Made by a program: the position numbers and the translations under genes. Under the pieces are notes generated by a model. That model did no database searches, was not told the DNA's origin, and worked only from the letters and a program-made list of their open reading frames with translations. From Chryseobacterium turcicum (GTDB lineage: Bacteria > Bacteroidota > Bacteroidia > Flavobacteriales > Weeksellaceae), in the NCBI RefSeq assembly GCF_021010565.1, contig NZ_JAJNAY010000001.1, forward strand, positions 1 through 64,000: 64,000 nt of DNA, given 5' to 3'. Shown piece after piece: positions 61,786-64,000 of the stretch. Within the stretch, counting starts at the first letter, position 1. Each line of letters opens with the position of its first letter.

Positions 61786-63804
61786 TTACGGTTTTTTAGG
61801 TTTAGTCGTTTTTGCGTTTTGCAATTTTTCTTTTGCTTTTTTCACAATATTCAGACTGTCTTGTATTCTTTTAAGCTTTAAAGAATCTGGTTTTGGTTCT
61901 TTATAAAGTCCTTTTCTTTTTAAATCGACAATCCATTGTCGTTTATATTCGGGCATAAAGCTCGCGGTAATCATTTTTTTGTAAAGATGCTCTCTTTTGA
62001 TATCGCCCGTTATATATTTTTCTGCAATTATGGTACAAGCAGGCCCAGCCCAAGTACCTCCAAAGCCACCATGTTCCATTACCCCTACTACAACAATTTT
62101 AGGCTTATCTGCAGGAGCAATCAAGACAAAAATAGCATTATCTTTTCCTTGCGGCACCTGTGCAGTACCCGTTTTTGCCAACTGAGTAAAGTCGTTTGAT
62201 TTTAAACTTCTCGCAGTACCCGCCAAAACCACTGCTTCCATCCCTTTCAGAACAGGACCAAAATGCTTGGGGTCTACTAAAGTTTGATGTTTCACTTTAA
62301 ATCTAGGGTCAGGATTTGGTCTTCCATCAATAAGTCTAACAATATGTGGCGTATAGTACCAACCTCTATTAGCAATTGCAGAAACATAATTGGCAAGCTG
62401 CAGAGGAGTTACCATTACATCTCCCTGCCCCATCCCGTTGTAGATGGCACCGGTAGACATTTCATCCCAATTTTTATAATCTTGTCTGGTAGAACCGTTG
62501 GCTTTTATGATGGCTTTAAATCTTCTTTCATAAAAATCTCCGGAAGGAATTCTACCTTTTGCACCCACTGCAAAATCGTTATTCAGGAACTCTCCGACCC
62601 CAAAACTGCTCATTATTTTTTTCCATTCATCGACTCCTTTTGAAGGATTTCCTGGATATTTTTTAATGATAGCAATAAATGCGTAGGTGAAAAAACAGTT
62701 ACTAGAAACTTGAATTGCAGGAATTAATGGGTCTGCCCCACCGTGGCCTTTAATTCTTTTTCCTTTGTAGAAAAATCCGCCACCACATGGGAAAATTGTT
62801 TTTTCGTCCATCACTCCCATTTGCATCGCAGCCAAAGCAGTCAATAGCTTGAAAGTAGAACCAGGAGGATAACCCGCCTGCAAAGCTCTATCAAAAGTAG
62901 GTTTGTTTTCGTAAATAGTATCTTTCGAAAGCGCGTATAAATTTTTAGACTTATTAGGGCCAGTAAAAAGGTTTGGATCAATATCCGGACCTGTAGCAGA
63001 AACCAAAACTTCACCGTTATTGGGATCTATTGCCACGATAGCGCCATGTTTATTCACCAACATCTCCTCAGCAAGCTTTTGTAAATCATAATCGATGGTA
63101 AGGGTAATATCTTTTCCGGTTACAACGTCTTTGTCTAAAGTTCCGTTTTTATATGGGCCTACATTTCTAAGTTTGATGTCTTTCTGAATATATTTAATTC
63201 CTTTTACCCCTCTCAGTTCTTTTTCGTAAGATTTTTCAATCCCTGTTTTACCGATGAGGTCACCTGGAAGATAATATGTAGAATCTTTTTTAATTTCTCT
63301 ATCGTTGACTTCACTTGTATATCCCAAAAGATTTCCAGAAGTAGAAACTTCATATTGTCTTTGAGGACGTTGAACGATACTAAAAGCGGGATATTTGAAT
63401 ATAATCTCCTGAACTCTTGCAATTTCCTCTCTGCTCAAATCTTTGATGAAAGTCATCGGCGTAAGCTTGGAGTAATATTTTTCAGTTTTAATTGTATTAA
63501 TTCTTTTAATGAAATCACTTTTTTCAATTTTTATTAAATTACAGAAAGCCAATGTATCAAAATCGGGCTTCATTAAAGCCTGAGTAAAAGAAATTTCGTA
63601 GGCAGGCTGATTTCCTACCATGATTTTACCATTTCTATCGAATATAACACCACGCTGTGGAATCACATATTCGGTTTTGATAGAAGTATTGGCAGCATTC
63701 AGCGCATAACGGTCTGTAAACAGCTGTAAATAAGAAAGCCTTGCTACAAAAATAAGAGCAATGGCAATGAGAATCGTTAAAATTTTTATATGGCGTGTAT
63801 TCAA
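61786..63804 (-). CDS. mrdA: Penicillin-binding protein 2
   Basis: 672 aa, class B PBP. One N-terminal membrane anchor (ILTILIAIALIFVARLSYLQLF), a dimerisation domain and a transpeptidase domain with STFK (Ser about 316), SSN (in IQVSSNCFFTY) and KTGTAQ. Crosslinks peptidoglycan for elongation in partnership with RodA. A Lys/Pro-rich C-terminal tail (about 630-672) follows the catalytic domain. Its start overlaps the mreD stop by 4 nt. Confidence 0.94.
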   Translation of the reverse strand: MNTRHIKILTILIAIALIFVARLSYLQLFTDRYALNAANTSIKTEYVIPQRGVIFDRNGKIMVGNQPAYEISFTQALMKPDFDTLAFCNLIKIEKSDFIKRINTIKTEKYYSKLTPMTFIKDLSREEIARVQEIIFKYPAFSIVQRPQRQYEVSTSGNLLGYTSEVNDREIKKDSTYYLPGDLIGKTGIEKSYEKELRGVKGIKYIQKDIKLRNVGPYKNGTLDKDVVTGKDITLTIDYDLQKLAEEMLVNKHGAIVAIDPNNGEVLVSATGPDIDPNLFTGPNKSKNLYALSKDTIYENKPTFDRALQAGYPPGSTFKLLTALAAMQMGVMDEKTIFPCGGGFFYKGKRIKGHGGADPLIPAIQVSSNCFFTYAFIAIIKKYPGNPSKGVDEWKKIMSSFGVGEFLNNDFAVGAKGRIPSGDFYERRFKAIIKANGSTRQDYKNWDEMSTGAIYNGMGQGDVMVTPLQLANYVSAIANRGWYYTPHIVRLIDGRPNPDPRFKVKHQTLVDPKHFGPVLKGMEAVVLAGTARSLKSNDFTQLAKTGTAQVPQGKDNAIFVLIAPADKPKIVVVGVMEHGGFGGTWAGPACTIIAEKYITGDIKREHLYKKMITASFMPEYKRQWIVDLKRKGLYKEPKPDSLKLKRIQDSLNIVKKAKEKLQNAKTTKPKKP

Positions 63805-64000
63805 ACTTTCTGTTTGATTTTAAAGATTAATGCGTAAACTATGATAAATATAAAGGAAATAACACTCGTTACCAACACATTAAATAAAATTTCAAAAATT
63901 CTGGTGAATTTAAAAAACTCGATATACTGCACCAAAAGCTGATGTAGAGAGATACTTGAAAACAAAAACAGCAAAAATTGCGTCCATTGCAAAGACTGAA
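63801..64000 (-). CDS. mreD: Rod-shape-determining protein MreD, 3' part only
   Basis: About 66 C-terminal codons; the frame is open to the window edge (QSLQWTQFLLFLFSS...), so the real start is outside. Two hydrophobic segments (QFLLFLFSSISLHQLLVQYI and IFEILFNVLVTSVISFIFIIVYALIF) and a basic end. MreD is a small membrane protein of the elongasome. Identification rests on position before mrdA-rodA and on the hydrophobic pattern. Confidence 0.75.
   Translation of the reverse strand, partial: QSLQWTQFLLFLFSSISLHQLLVQYIEFFKFTRIFEILFNVLVTSVISFIFIIVYALIFKIKQKV

Noticed and set aside
1..64000. tRNA or rRNA genes, prophage or conjugative modules
   Set aside because: No cloverleaf-type GTTCRANNC segments with matching arms, no rRNA-like stretches and no phage structural or relaxase genes were recognised by eye; a tRNAscan run would settle the tRNA point.

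Overview
The window looks like a chromosomal segment of a Bacteroidota bacterium, most likely Chryseobacterium or a close relative in the Weeksellaceae. Supporting signs are AT-rich DNA, TAnnTTTG-type -7 boxes, few clear Shine-Dalgarno sites, two proteins with a type IX secretion (T9SS) C-terminal sorting domain, a class III glutamine synthetase, a DUF5687-type ABC permease and many small secreted TonB_C-like proteins. The genus is inferred from protein style, not from a marker gene.

Region 1 (1-7.8 kb) is accessory DNA. It starts with an IS630-family transposase that is frameshifted and cut by the window edge. A mostly minus-strand cluster of small immunity-like genes follows: four paralogues of one 124-126 aa family (three in tandem on a 584-bp period), two YwqK-like proteins, a 121-aa gene with a decayed second copy, a frameshifted 115-codon gene and a 214-aa orphan. 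Six copies of one conserved hairpin punctuate the cluster, and several truncated reading frames begin or end at it. The right end carries a DUF2931-type lipoprotein gene flanked by two copies of the promoter and 5' end of a WYL regulator gene. The layout resembles an orphan immunity array left by polymorphic-toxin turnover, but no intact toxin is present.

Region 2 (7.8-26.8 kb) is mostly core: WYL regulator, secreted and barrel proteins, tadA, coaX, an interrupted STM3941-like gene, prfA, then a co-oriented block (TPR/Glu-rich protein, LptE-like lipoprotein, membrane protein, sigma-54 activator), a truncated DUF1016 gene, miaB, three TonB_C-like proteins, an MFS transporter and lysA with a possible attenuator leader.

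Region 3 (27-42 kb) has a DnaQ-type exonuclease with a degenerate GIY-YIG-like part, a HerA-like ATPase, a sulfur-handling operon (MBL-rhodanese fusion, rhodanese lipoprotein, thioredoxin), two T9SS/FISUMP paralogues next to an AraC regulator, and divergent class I and class II fumarases separated by a long palindromic repeat.

Region 4 (42-64 kb) has an ECF sigma/anti-sigma/outer-membrane/S41 peptidase operon, an ABC exporter pair, an M1 peptidase, a DUF6909-like protein, a large MORN/YwqK protein, glutamine synthetase III, an NlpC/P60 lipoprotein, a pentapeptide protein, and the rod-shape genes rodA, mrdA and a partial mreD.

No rRNA, tRNA or CRISPR array was seen. Three genes are broken at homopolymer runs, so real slippage must be separated from base-calling error.
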